NCBI RefSeq assembly: GCF_900000175.1
Contig: NZ_CWGJ01000028.1
Coordinates: 1 to 64,000 of the forward strand
DNA length: 64,000 bases
Reading direction: 5' to 3'
Source of the DNA: Estrella lausannensis
GTDB taxonomy: Bacteria > Chlamydiota > Chlamydiia > Chlamydiales > Criblamydiaceae
The notes below the pieces were generated by a model, which made no database searches, was not told the DNA's origin, and saw nothing but the letters and a program-made list of their open reading frames with translations. Below, piece by piece: positions 7,031 to 15,856 of this stretch (position 1 is its first letter; every line of letters begins with the position of its first letter). A program made the translations under genes and the position numbers.

Positions 7031-8527
7031 ATGGCAGACGCTCACCTGAGAAAATTTTACAGTCAATCCCTCGCCCTGCTGACGGACTTTTACCAGGTGA
7101 CCATGTCCTATGCGTATTGGAAAGCCGGACTTGATAAGAAGGAATCTGTTTTTCATCTTTTTTTTCGCACCCTTCCTTTCAATGGAGGGTATGCAGTGGC
7201 GGCAGGTCTGGAGAGTGTAGTCGAATTTCTTGATAACTTTCGTTTTGATGAAAGCGACATCGCCTATCTCTCTCAGCTTAAAGACACGGACGGCAACCCC
7301 CTTTTCGAGGAGGCTTTTTTCGACTTCCTGGCAGGGATGCGCTTTTCCTGTGATGTCGATGCCGTTCCGGAAGGAACAACCGTGTTTCCCTATGAGCCCC
7401 TAATCCGTGTCAAAGGTCCTTTGATCCAGTGTCAGTTGCTTGAGAGTCCCTTGCTTAATCTCTTCAATTTTCCTTCTCTGATTGCAACCAAGGCAGCAAG
7501 AATATGCATGGCCGCCAAGGGAGATTCCGTGCTCGAGTTTGGTCTCAGGAGGGCTCAAGGTATCGATGGGGCGCTCACTGCCAGTCGTGCAGCCTATATC
7601 GGCGGTTGCGATTCTACATCCAATGTCTTAGCGGCAAAACTCTTCGGAATTCCCGTTAAAGGCACTCACTCTCATAGCTGGGTTATGGTTTTTGACGATG
7701 AGTTGGAGTCATTCACGACCTTTGCCAAGCACATGCCGACATCGTGCGTTTTCTTAGTGGATACATACAACACTCTGAAAGGCGTGGAAAAAGCTATCGA
7801 AGCAGCAAAGTTGCTCCGAAGCGAAGGACACGAGATGATCGGTATCCGTTTGGACTCGGGTGATTTGGCAGACCTCAGTATCAAAGCAAGGAACATGCTG
7901 GATGCGAGCGGCTTTCCTGATGCCAGAATTTTTGCCAGCAATGAGCTTGATGAGACTATCATCAGCGAGCTAAAGCGGCAGGGCGCTAAAATTACAGTTT
8001 GGGGAGTGGGAACCAACCTTGTTACCGGCAAGGACCAGCCCGCGCTCGATGGCGTCTATAAGCTTTCTGCCATTCGTGATCCGGGTGAGCATTGGAAGTA
8101 TAAGCTGAAACTCTCTGAGCAGATGAAGAAAGTATCCAATCCGGGCATCCTTCAGGTGAGGCGATTCAAGGCAAAGGGAATCAATATCGCTGATGCCATT
8201 TATGATATCAACTCGCCCCTCGACGATGAAGTGTCTATTGTAGACCCCTTTGACTCCACCAAAGAGGCGCGTATAAAAAATAGCGAAGAATTTGAAGACC
8301 TGCTTATCCCAATCTACAGAGAGGGAAGACGCGTTTATACCTTGCCCAGCTTGCACGATATCAGAAAGAGGACGCAAGAGCAGCTTTCCTCCTTTCCTGT
8401 AGGTGTCAAGCGATTTTTAAATCCCCATCAATATATGGTTGGGATGGAAAAATCCCTCTACGACCTGAAAATCCGTCTGGTTCGCAACATTCGTAGTGAA
8501 AAAGCTCACGATTACATCGTCCCATAA
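7031..8527 (+). CDS. pncB: Nicotinate phosphoribosyltransferase
   Basis: A 498-residue enzyme that joins nicotinate to PRPP, the entry step of the Preiss-Handler route to NAD. The N-terminus LLTDFYQVTMSYAYWK is characteristic of the family. The phospho-histidine region reads GTHSHSWVM. The PRPP/substrate segment GIRLDSGDLADLS and the FASNELDE motif are also present. The length fits the longer bacterial class. The nicotinamidase gene follows 88 bases downstream on the same strand, so the two together turn nicotinamide into nicotinate mononucleotide. Confidence 0.95.
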   Translation: MADAHLRKFYSQSLALLTDFYQVTMSYAYWKAGLDKKESVFHLFFRTLPFNGGYAVAAGLESVVEFLDNFRFDESDIAYLSQLKDTDGNPLFEEAFFDFLAGMRFSCDVDAVPEGTTVFPYEPLIRVKGPLIQCQLLESPLLNLFNFPSLIATKAARICMAAKGDSVLEFGLRRAQGIDGALTASRAAYIGGCDSTSNVLAAKLFGIPVKGTHSHSWVMVFDDELESFTTFAKHMPTSCVFLVDTYNTLKGVEKAIEAAKLLRSEGHEMIGIRLDSGDLADLSIKARNMLDASGFPDARIFASNELDETIISELKRQGAKITVWGVGTNLVTGKDQPALDGVYKLSAIRDPGEHWKYKLKLSEQMKKVSNPGILQVRRFKAKGINIADAIYDINSPLDDEVSIVDPFDSTKEARIKNSEEFEDLLIPIYREGRRVYTLPSLHDIRKRTQEQLSSFPVGVKRFLNPHQYMVGMEKSLYDLKIRLVRNIRSEKAHDYIVP

Positions 8528-8615
8528 AGGAATCTCGACGCGCTGAAATAGCACATTTTCTTGCGAGCAGTCTTAAAAATACACCACACTTGTCATAACT
8601 CGGAGCGAAAAACAG

Positions 8616-9242
8616 ATGAAAGGCTTACTCATTGTTGATATTCAGTACGATTTTTTACCTGGGGGAGCTCTGGGAGTGAAAGAGGGGGATCAAGTTGTCC
8701 CGGTAATCAACCAACTGACCCAGCTGCCGTTCGATGTGGTTGTTGCCAGCCAGGACTGGCACCCCATAGGACATGGCAGCTTTGCCTCCACTCATCAAAA
8801 AACTCCGGGTGAGGTTGTTTCGCTCAAGGGGCTGCCCCAGATTCTTTGGCCCGATCACTGTGTGCAGGGGTCAAAAGGAGCCGAGATCGTCTCATCACTC
8901 GATGTCACCAAGTTGGCGGCCGTCATTCCTAAAGGAACCGATCCAGATATAGACAGCTATAGTGCCTTTTTTGATAACGGTCACAAAAAGGCCACCGGCC
9001 TCGATCCGTTTTTAAAAGAAAAGGGTGTCAAAGAGTTGTATATCGCAGGTCTTGCGACGGACTATTGTGTCAAATTCTCCACACTGGATGCATTGGCACT
9101 GGGATATGATGTTTTTGTTGTTATAGACGCCTGCAGAGCGGTCAATTTAAATCCTTTAGACGAACAAGAAGCGATTAGCGAGATGCAATCCAGAGGTGCT
9201 CGGATAGTGACTTTGAAAGAAGTGAAGGAAAGGCTGATGTGA
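8616..9242 (+). CDS. pncA: Nicotinamidase
   Basis: A 208-residue isochorismatase-fold amidase that hydrolyses nicotinamide to nicotinate and ammonia. Motifs seen are LIVDIQYDFLPGG (catalytic aspartate), ASQDWHPIGHGSFAS (metal-binding Asp and His residues), WPDHCVQG and the catalytic cysteine in ATDYCVKFS. Its partner enzyme PncB is encoded just upstream, making a two-gene NAD salvage unit. The gene ends four bases before the convergent tRNA-Pro gene. Confidence 0.95.
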   Translation: MKGLLIVDIQYDFLPGGALGVKEGDQVVPVINQLTQLPFDVVVASQDWHPIGHGSFASTHQKTPGEVVSLKGLPQILWPDHCVQGSKGAEIVSSLDVTKLAAVIPKGTDPDIDSYSAFFDNGHKKATGLDPFLKEKGVKELYIAGLATDYCVKFSTLDALALGYDVFVVIDACRAVNLNPLDEQEAISEMQSRGARIVTLKEVKERLM

Positions 9243-9246
9243 ATTT

Positions 9247-9320
<74 letters not shown>

Positions 9321-9332
9321 AAAAAGAGCCAT

Positions 9333-9360
9333 ATCCTAGCACAGGGTAGTTTTTTAGAAA
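9333..9360 (-). promoter_or_regulatory. Candidate tRNA-Pro promoter
   Basis: On the minus strand TAGGAT (9333-9338), preceded by TGTGC, forms an extended -10-like element about 13 bases before the tRNA. A weak TTTCTA lies 16 bases further upstream. The same GTGCTAGGAT string occurs upstream of the putP pseudogene at 63363. Confidence 0.4.
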
Positions 9361-9678
9361 CAGTAAAATGTCATCTCTTCCTTGGTAGAAAAAAGTACCT
9401 TCTTTGGTGGTTTTTAAAAAAATATTCTTTTTAAAACTACAATTCAATTTATTGTTTTGTTAGTTTATTCTTCGTGTTAAATTATGTTCATGATATTTTA
9501 TTTTCGGGTTTAATAAGAGAGAATAACGCCCCGGTATGTTGTTATTCCTTGGAACTCCCTGCACATTCGAATCAGCTATCTTTGGCCTTTTCGAGAGTTA
9601 TGTAGGAACGGGTCAAAGGTGGAAAATAGGCCTCTCAACTATTCATGCCTGATCATCACACAAGTTAGAGAATTTCTT
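9361..9678. other. AT-rich intergenic region before the F-box gene
   Basis: About 320 bases with no supported gene. It presumably holds the promoter of the F-box gene; I could not fix a convincing -35/-10 pair. The short minus-strand frame crossing the tRNA is spurious. Confidence 0.4.
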
Positions 9679-11049
9679 ATGGTAAGTAACAGCGTTCTGA
9701 ACTCTTTGGATACATCGACATCCAACGGTCTGTTTAGCTCTTCGCTCCCACCGGAAATGCGGGATATAATCTTGGGCGAGCTCGATTATCGGAGTCTTTG
9801 TCGCCTTGGCCAAACGTGTGTTATTGGCTCTGAAGTGGTCAAGGCAAATAAGCTGTGGAGCAGGCTCTACCAAGAGCGTTGGCAGGACAGCTCCTGGGCA
9901 AACCCTCTCAATTGGAGTCGATCCTTCAGAGACCGTTTTGTTGCCGAAGACAATTGGAGGAGTGGAAAATTTGAAGTGCAGGTCTCACGCAACCCTACCG
10001 AGAGATGTCAGGGAGCTCTCTTTTCCGCTCTGTCGAACAAGAACTTCCTTTTTGTCAAAAGCAGCACCAAGACTTTCATGATCCCTAAAAACCGGTTCAA
10101 GGAAAGTTCGTACTTTCAATACGAAGGAAATACAATTTGCACAAAAAGCGAAACTCCATACAAAAAAAGAAGATTAAATTCAGGATTGGAGCCGAAAATC
10201 GAGTGTGTGGGCCTATCTGAACAATTATCTGTTATAGGTTGGAAGAATTCGAATCTCGAGTTTAGATGGAGGGATTCCGATTTAAGTAGTTACCGCAGTC
10301 TATCTTCATCTCCTAATGTGCTTGGTGTTAGTGGTTACGATGTGATAGCTGGATGCCAAAACGGCTTGTTGGCATTCGCGTCAAAGGGAGAGGTAATACG
10401 GGAGTTTCGCGTAAATCAGTGTGGCATTGCCCAAGCGGGATTTATAAGTGCGGTGGATGGAGGAGCTCGAGGTGTTTTTTTTCAAAACGTATTCGGTGAA
10501 CTTTATTATTCCGATTTGGCGACAGGATTTGAATCAGTAGACTCTATTGGCTTGGGGGTAGAGAAGTGTGTGTCTGCGGCTGACCCATCAAAGCTTTGGC
10601 TGAGTTCGGTGCAGCGGGGAGTTTACCTCGCAGATGTTGAAAGAGTCGCATCGCCCATCCTATTTACGCAGGAAGCGACTTCCATTCGTTGTCTGCACGC
10701 AAAGGAAAACTGCCTGGCTGTTGGTACTGTTGGAGGCAAGGCATCGCTTTACGATATTCGCAATACCGGTGTTCCTCTTGCCGTCAATCAGCACAACTCG
10801 ATGCTGACACATGTGAAGACGGATGGAAACAAAATTTTTAGCGGATCGTTTTCGGGTGAACTGATGACGGGATTTGCCGACACCACAGCGCGCTCGTATA
10901 CTATTGCCAAGCCCCATGATTACGCTGTGACCTCTATTGAGGTCGATCCCTTCATGCTTTTTGCGACATTTGCAGACGGAAGCATCATCAAGGTCGATGC
11001 GTCCTTCTCATTGAAGCGAGTTTCTCCTTGGGAGAACTGTTTGTTCTAG
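9679..11049 (+). CDS. F-box protein with C-terminal beta-propeller-like repeats (candidate effector)
   Basis: From the ATG at 9679 the protein has 456 residues; a GTG at 9619 would add 20. An F-box is visible near residues 21-68: SSLPPEMRDIILGELDYRSL, then CRLGQTC and LWSRLYQERW, matching the LPxE...L..L....L.....VC..W....W pattern of eukaryotic F-box domains. The C-terminal half has repeating four-strand stretches ending in forms such as ASLYDIR and GSIIKVD, like WD40 blades. F-box proteins bind Skp1 in SCF ubiquitin ligases while the propeller binds the substrate. A secreted bacterial F-box/WD protein would redirect host ubiquitination. Secretion is inferred; no signal peptide is visible. 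Confidence 0.8.
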   Translation: MVSNSVLNSLDTSTSNGLFSSSLPPEMRDIILGELDYRSLCRLGQTCVIGSEVVKANKLWSRLYQERWQDSSWANPLNWSRSFRDRFVAEDNWRSGKFEVQVSRNPTERCQGALFSALSNKNFLFVKSSTKTFMIPKNRFKESSYFQYEGNTICTKSETPYKKRRLNSGLEPKIECVGLSEQLSVIGWKNSNLEFRWRDSDLSSYRSLSSSPNVLGVSGYDVIAGCQNGLLAFASKGEVIREFRVNQCGIAQAGFISAVDGGARGVFFQNVFGELYYSDLATGFESVDSIGLGVEKCVSAADPSKLWLSSVQRGVYLADVERVASPILFTQEATSIRCLHAKENCLAVGTVGGKASLYDIRNTGVPLAVNQHNSMLTHVKTDGNKIFSGSFSGELMTGFADTTARSYTIAKPHDYAVTSIEVDPFMLFATFADGSIIKVDASFSLKRVSPWENCLF

Positions 11050-11071
11050 TCGATCTTAGTGCCCGCTTAGC

Positions 11072-12538
11072 TTATTTGATCCCTGCGTACCCTTTAAGAG
11101 CCTGCAGAACCGAGTTTTGTCCATTCGCCCAACACTCGATATACTCTTCAACCAGTTTACTCGGGGTAACCATCCTGAAGTGATCGATTGTTTTGTCTTC
11201 GCAAAAATCGATGATCACGATATTGCCTTGATTGTCTACTTTCACATTGCCAGGTCTAAAATCGGGAAACAGAACTCTGTTTTTTTCCACCATCTGTCGT
11301 AAACATGCTCCCACTTTTTTCAGTTGACCAGGGTCGTGGATATTCACATCTTTTTCGATGTATTCGATTTTCCAATATCCGTCTTCAATGGGCTTGTTAT
11401 AGAGTTTGGCAACCCGTACCCCAGGCATGTTCTGCACAACGGATTCCATCGTTTTGTAAGAGAGATATCCATTGTAGAGTATGCTTGCGGTGTAGGGAAC
11501 GATTTTAGTTTCACTTCCTGTCACATTGTAGAGCTTGCACTTTGGATTGGTTTGATCCAATTCGGGTTTGGGGAAGCGATAGACTATGCCGTTGTTTTTC
11601 TCTTTATAAGCTAAGTGGAAAGAACCTGCGCCGATTCTCGAATATTCTATTCGGGATTCCTGTAAGAAGGCAGCAGGATTTTTCTGAATTCTGCAAAGGT
11701 TAAGACCATCAAAGGCCTCGGCTTTGTAGCCTGAAGAGAACTGCTCGGATTCTTTATCCAGCAGTTTGAGATATTCGGACGGTTTGACAGGAGGGAGAAA
11801 CAGCGTTTGTTCAATTTCTTCTTCCGAACAGCTCATCGACAGGGGCGCACCATAGTTGAAAGGGGTACCTTTCGGTGTGCTGATTGTGGGAGAGGGGGTG
11901 GGGATGCTCTGGAATTTGTTGTCTGTAGTTCGTTTAGAGAAAAGGATAGCAAGCTCTTCTTGGGCCCGTTGCAGGTGGGCATCGAGAGTCACTACTTTTG
12001 CGGATCCGGTTTCTACCTTTCGCCGGCTTTGTATTGAGAACACCTGCCGGGGAGAATAATTGGTCGGTGGTGAATTTTCTTCTTCTCGATTTGGAGTGTA
12101 ATGATTGGTTGCACCTTGCTCGAGCCGCAACTTTTTCACGGGTTGCGAAATAGTTGATTTCCTTTCTTGAGCTTGTGACAGGGTTCTTTTTTTATTTTCT
12201 ATGTCGCCGGGAGCCTGCACTAAAGGTTGTGCAGCAATTTCAACTCTCTTTTGCTCCTTCTCGTCTCTTGCTCTGGATTTCTCTGTCACCGCCCCATACT
12301 TTCGGCCTTGGTAGGTAGACTCTTTCCCAAATGACCTGGTTTCCTGCCAATTGTTTTGCCTTTTAACATCGCGGGAGGAATCTGTGTGACGCCGGCTTTC
12401 ATTCTTTGAATCACTGTCTCGTCTGTATTCATTGCGATCATCTGAGTCGTAATCATTGCCGCTTCTGGGTTGAGGCGATGTATCGCTATGGTGATAGTAA
12501 AATGAAGAGGGGTTGTAGTTGTGACTAGGGTAACACAT
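11072..12538 (-). CDS. Protein-kinase-fold protein with long disordered N-terminus (candidate effector)
   Basis: With the ATG at 12538, which has AAGGA seven bases upstream, the product has 488 residues; a start at 12586 adds 16 unlikely residues. The first ~200 residues are polar, low-complexity and charged. The C-terminal part resembles a kinase fold. A glycine-loop-like IGAGSFHLAYKEK is followed by a catalytic-loop-like FPDFRPGNVKV with Asp and Asn at about 426 and 431. IVIIDFCED then stands where DFG would be. Kinase-like effectors of intracellular bacteria often look like this. The canonical HRD and DFG are altered, so activity is uncertain. It is convergent with the F-box gene, with 22 bases between them. 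Confidence 0.7.
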   Translation of the reverse strand: MCYPSHNYNPSSFYYHHSDTSPQPRSGNDYDSDDRNEYRRDSDSKNESRRHTDSSRDVKRQNNWQETRSFGKESTYQGRKYGAVTEKSRARDEKEQKRVEIAAQPLVQAPGDIENKKRTLSQAQERKSTISQPVKKLRLEQGATNHYTPNREEENSPPTNYSPRQVFSIQSRRKVETGSAKVVTLDAHLQRAQEELAILFSKRTTDNKFQSIPTPSPTISTPKGTPFNYGAPLSMSCSEEEIEQTLFLPPVKPSEYLKLLDKESEQFSSGYKAEAFDGLNLCRIQKNPAAFLQESRIEYSRIGAGSFHLAYKEKNNGIVYRFPKPELDQTNPKCKLYNVTGSETKIVPYTASILYNGYLSYKTMESVVQNMPGVRVAKLYNKPIEDGYWKIEYIEKDVNIHDPGQLKKVGACLRQMVEKNRVLFPDFRPGNVKVDNQGNIVIIDFCEDKTIDHFRMVTPSKLVEEYIECWANGQNSVLQALKGYAGIK

Positions 12539-12735
12539 TAAATGATCCTTATTAATATACAGTTCAAAAAACAAGGTGTTTTTCAATTAATTTTGAACAA
12601 TTATATATAAACTGTAAATTATATTCAAATTAATTGTTTTCATTTATTGATTAACTCTTGTTTTTGACTGTTTAATTACAATTAGGTATCGTCTGAGATA
12701 TTTCGCTAGTGATACCGACAACCAGGAGGGATCTC

Positions 12736-13044
12736 ATGACGATTCCGCCCAGCATAACTCTTACCCCGAAGGGATATGTTTTCTTTGTAAAAGTGATACC
12801 GAAAGCCAAAAAGGCAGGCCTTGACGGGTGGGAAGAGGGTAGGCTAAAGGTAAAATTGCACTCCCCTCCTGAGCGGGGAGCGGCTAACAAAGAGCTCATC
12901 GAAATGCTGGCTAAGACGTTAGGGATCAAGAGAGGCCAAATTGAGATTCTCTCAGGCGAAACAAGCCGTATTAAGAGAGTGGCGGTGGACGCTGCCGTTA
13001 ATCCGCAGCAGCTGCTTAATCTTCAGCTTAAAGCCGGTGATTGA
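12736..13044 (+). CDS. DUF167/YggU-family protein
   Basis: A 102-residue protein with the DUF167 pattern KVIPKAKKAGLDGW...LKVKLHSPPERGAANKELIE...LSGETSRIKRV. The family is widespread and has no settled function. The ATG at 12736 has a strong AGGAGGG five bases upstream, so the earlier in-frame ATG at 12709 is not the start. It ends a few bases before the S10 carboxypeptidase gene begins, suggesting co-transcription. Confidence 0.9.
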   Translation: MTIPPSITLTPKGYVFFVKVIPKAKKAGLDGWEEGRLKVKLHSPPERGAANKELIEMLAKTLGIKRGQIEILSGETSRIKRVAVDAAVNPQQLLNLQLKAGD

Positions 13045-13058
13045 CAAAGGACAAATGG

Positions 13059-14570
13059 ATGGAAATGACAAAAAAATCTACTTTGCATGGCCCAAAGAGT
13101 TGCCTTCTCACATTGATGACTACATTATTTCTTACTCTATCCTTTTCCCTTGTCTCGCTTGAAGAACCCCAGCAGCCGGCCGACTTGTTTATCTCTTCCC
13201 CAAAAAGTATGGAGACGACAGAAGGCAAGTTGAAGTATGTCATGGAGGCGGGGAAGGAAAGGCTCTTCGATCATGAAGGCAAGGAGAAGGTCGAGATCTT
13301 TTTTGTCGCTTACTTCAAACAGGAAGCTGAGGACGATCGCCCCCTCACCTTCTGTTTTAACGGCGGACCCGGTTCTTCAGCCATCTGGCTTCATATGGGA
13401 GCCTTCGGACCGAAGCGAGTCGAGGTTAAGATGGAAGGTGGATTGACCCCTCCTTTCGAAACGGAGGATAATCCCTACACTCTTCTAGACTATACGGATC
13501 TAGTTTTTGTCGATCCTGTCTCTACGGGGTTCAGCAAGGCTGTGAAAGGCGAAGACCCCAAGCAGTACTACGGTGTTGATGAAGACATCAAGCTGATGAG
13601 TGAATTTGTCAGGCTCTATGTGACTAAGAAGGGTCGATGGAATACCCCGAAATATCTGGCCGGGGAGAGCTACGGAACGGCCCGCGTGATAGGAATGGCA
13701 GACTATCTTTTCGAAAAGCACCGTATGTCGTTTAACGGGCTGATTCTGATCTCGACCGCTACAAACCTCTCGTGGCTCCGGGGTGCGCAGCCAGGCCATG
13801 ATCTGCCGTATGTGTTCTTTCTCCCTTCCTATACAGCTGCAGCGCATTATCATAAAAGGCTGCCGGCAAAGTCCCGCGAAACTGTGGAAGAGGCAATTGC
13901 CAGATCCAGAAGCTATGCTGAGGGTCCTTACCTTCTCGCCCTTATGCAAGGCGATCAGCTGCCGGACAACGAGAAAAAGCAGGTTGCCGATCAGCTTTCC
14001 TTGTTGACTGGTATTTCCAGCGACTGGATCTTCTCTTCCAATATCCGGATAGATCCACTTAGCTTCTGCGAGCAACTTCTCAGAGCTGAAGGGAAGGTTA
14101 TCGGGCGGTTCGACTCGCGATTTTCGTCAGGAGCTTTGGAACCTCATGCGGAAACTATGGATTACGATCCCAGCCAAGACAGCATTTTCATTCCTTATGT
14201 AGCGGCTTTGAATCAATATCTTCGGCAGGAGATTGGATGGGATAGGGGGGATGAGTACCGCTATCTTGTCAATACATCTCCCTGGAACTATTGTCGGGCA
14301 GGTAATGTTCAGATGAATATGGGAAGTTCTCTAAGAGAAATTTTGATCCGCATTCCCGATTTTAAAGTCTATTCCGCTCTGGGTATCTACGATATGGCGA
14401 CACCTCTCCTATCCCAGGAGTATATCTTTCAACATTTAAATTTGAGCGAGACGCAGAAAAAAAACATCAAGCAAAGCCATTTCCCTGCTGGGCATATGAT
14501 GTACACCGACGTTTCATCCCTATCCAGGATGAAACAGGAGTTGAAACCCTTTTTTTCGAGGCGGAAGTAG
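13059..14570 (+). CDS. Secreted serine carboxypeptidase-like protein (peptidase family S10)
   Basis: From the ATG at 13059, with AAAGGA upstream, the protein has 503 residues and opens with a signal-like hydrophobic stretch (CLLTLMTTLFLTLSFSLV). The oxyanion signature CFNGGPGSSA is followed by the nucleophile Ser204 in AGESYGT. The acid is Asp445 in GIYDMATP and the histidine is His479 in AGHMMY, which completes the triad. S10 enzymes remove C-terminal residues at acidic pH and are typical of eukaryotic vacuoles, with scattered bacterial members. It probably acts in the periplasm or outside the cell. The DUF167 gene ends just upstream. Confidence 0.9.
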   Translation: MEMTKKSTLHGPKSCLLTLMTTLFLTLSFSLVSLEEPQQPADLFISSPKSMETTEGKLKYVMEAGKERLFDHEGKEKVEIFFVAYFKQEAEDDRPLTFCFNGGPGSSAIWLHMGAFGPKRVEVKMEGGLTPPFETEDNPYTLLDYTDLVFVDPVSTGFSKAVKGEDPKQYYGVDEDIKLMSEFVRLYVTKKGRWNTPKYLAGESYGTARVIGMADYLFEKHRMSFNGLILISTATNLSWLRGAQPGHDLPYVFFLPSYTAAAHYHKRLPAKSRETVEEAIARSRSYAEGPYLLALMQGDQLPDNEKKQVADQLSLLTGISSDWIFSSNIRIDPLSFCEQLLRAEGKVIGRFDSRFSSGALEPHAETMDYDPSQDSIFIPYVAALNQYLRQEIGWDRGDEYRYLVNTSPWNYCRAGNVQMNMGSSLREILIRIPDFKVYSALGIYDMATPLLSQEYIFQHLNLSETQKKNIKQSHFPAGHMMYTDVSSLSRMKQELKPFFSRRK

Positions 14571-14742
14571 GACTGCACTTTTAAGGCTCATTTCCCTGTC
14601 TATGATATTTTTGAATAGAAAAAAACTTACGACCCTCTGATAATTGCAAACCATAAAGCAAAAGGGAATGCGCAAGGTCTTGATCGATGCGGTTCTCAGA
14701 TGCGGGTTTTGTAGGCTAAGCGCCATTTAAAAAGGAGATAAT

Positions 14743-15159
14743 ATGTTTGACACGATTTGCAAAACGATTAGCGAATCATTTTACCGTGGCCAGGTTTCTG
14801 AAGCTGATAAAAATTACGTCGCGAAAATTGCCAATTATGGAAAAATCGCTGCAGTTGCCGTCGCGATTGTCGCTGTTGCCTTAGCTATCTTTGGAATTAT
14901 TGCCGGGGGAACTACCGGATTCTTGTCTGCACTGTTTATGGGCACTCTCGCTGTTGTTGCCAAAGACGCCTGGACAACTTTTGGAACGATCCAGTTTGTT
15001 GTCGACGGGGGGAATGTAGCTGAGCTCGCCATCGACCATTTCGAAGGCAGAAGCAACTATGATTTGACAAAGAGCCTGACCCAAGGCACATGGTTGATCC
15101 AGCCTTTAGCTCTTCTCTTCGCTTCCAAAACTCCGTTACCAAGACATATGGAAGGATAA
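14743..15159 (+). CDS. Small membrane protein, Inc-like
   Basis: A 138-residue protein with two close hydrophobic segments (about residues 34-54 and 58-73) separated by a glycine-rich turn, then a weaker third stretch near the C-terminus. This bilobed hairpin is the hallmark used to predict chlamydial inclusion-membrane proteins. There is no sequence motif to support a specific role. AAAGGAG lies at good spacing before the ATG. Ordinary inner-membrane location is the alternative. Confidence 0.6.
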   Translation: MFDTICKTISESFYRGQVSEADKNYVAKIANYGKIAAVAVAIVAVALAIFGIIAGGTTGFLSALFMGTLAVVAKDAWTTFGTIQFVVDGGNVAELAIDHFEGRSNYDLTKSLTQGTWLIQPLALLFASKTPLPRHMEG

Positions 15160-15268
15160 GTTTGGCTTACTAAGACTCTATTGCATGGGCGGGCTGTGTC
15201 CCGCCTTCTTATGCACTAAAATTTGTAAGAATCGTGCTTGGTGAGCGAGCATCCCTACAATTTCAACC

Positions 15269-15721
15269 TTACTTCAATTGCCCTTCTAAAGAACCCTTTC
15301 CGACCACTTCAAAGCCTTTACCCGTCAGATAACTTTCAGCGCAGTCTTGTACCTTTTTGCTTAGGTCGCTTGTGGACAACATAGTCAAAAGGGCTTTTGG
15401 CCGACGTCCAGCACCATCTCGGAAAAGAGAGGGCTTTTGGAGGTTAACGGTGATTTTTGTGATCGTCGGTAGAAGGAGTGAGTAGGATCCGGACAAATCG
15501 ATATTAAACCGGTCAAAAGTGTCAATTTGGCAATCAAGCCGAGTTAAGAAGTTCTTGATCTCCGGGTCTTCCCAAAAATCTTTGGGCGCCTGGTGGTTGG
15601 GTGTTTGATTGAGAGGATCCATAAAGAATAAATCTTGTCGTTGTTGGCTTCTGCTCAATAGGTATAGCTGAAAAAGGAATAATTTAAAAAACAATAGAGG
15701 CAGTCCACACGCTCGATGCAT
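15269..15721 (-). CDS. Hypothetical protein
   Basis: The frame encodes up to 150 residues. It begins with a hydrophobic stretch (LPLLFFKLFLFQLYLL) and continues as a soluble mixed protein. An internal ATG at 15622 would give 117 residues without that stretch, and neither start has a clear ribosome site. I recognise no family. It lies downstream of the terminator of the Inc-like gene at 15857 and is probably a separate unit. Confidence 0.45.
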   Translation of the reverse strand: MHRACGLPLLFFKLFLFQLYLLSRSQQRQDLFFMDPLNQTPNHQAPKDFWEDPEIKNFLTRLDCQIDTFDRFNIDLSGSYSLLLPTITKITVNLQKPSLFRDGAGRRPKALLTMLSTSDLSKKVQDCAESYLTGKGFEVVGKGSLEGQLK

Positions 15722-15812
15722 TTATACTTGAGTTTGAGGAAACGCACACCATTGTTCGGGATTCCAAGAAGTTGGCTGGCGGGCGTTGTTGCGCCGGCTC
15801 GATAATAGAAAT

Positions 15813-15832
15813 GCCCCTCAGTAATGAGGGGC
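15813..15832 (-). terminator. Hairpin terminator after the Inc-like gene
   Basis: GCCCCTCA and TGAGGGGC are perfectly complementary around GTAA. On the minus strand the stem is followed by ATTTCTATT, a moderate T-rich tail. It lies 25 bases after the stop of the gene at 15857-16663. Confidence 0.65.
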
Positions 15833-15856
15833 AAGATTGAAATACGAATCCCGAAT

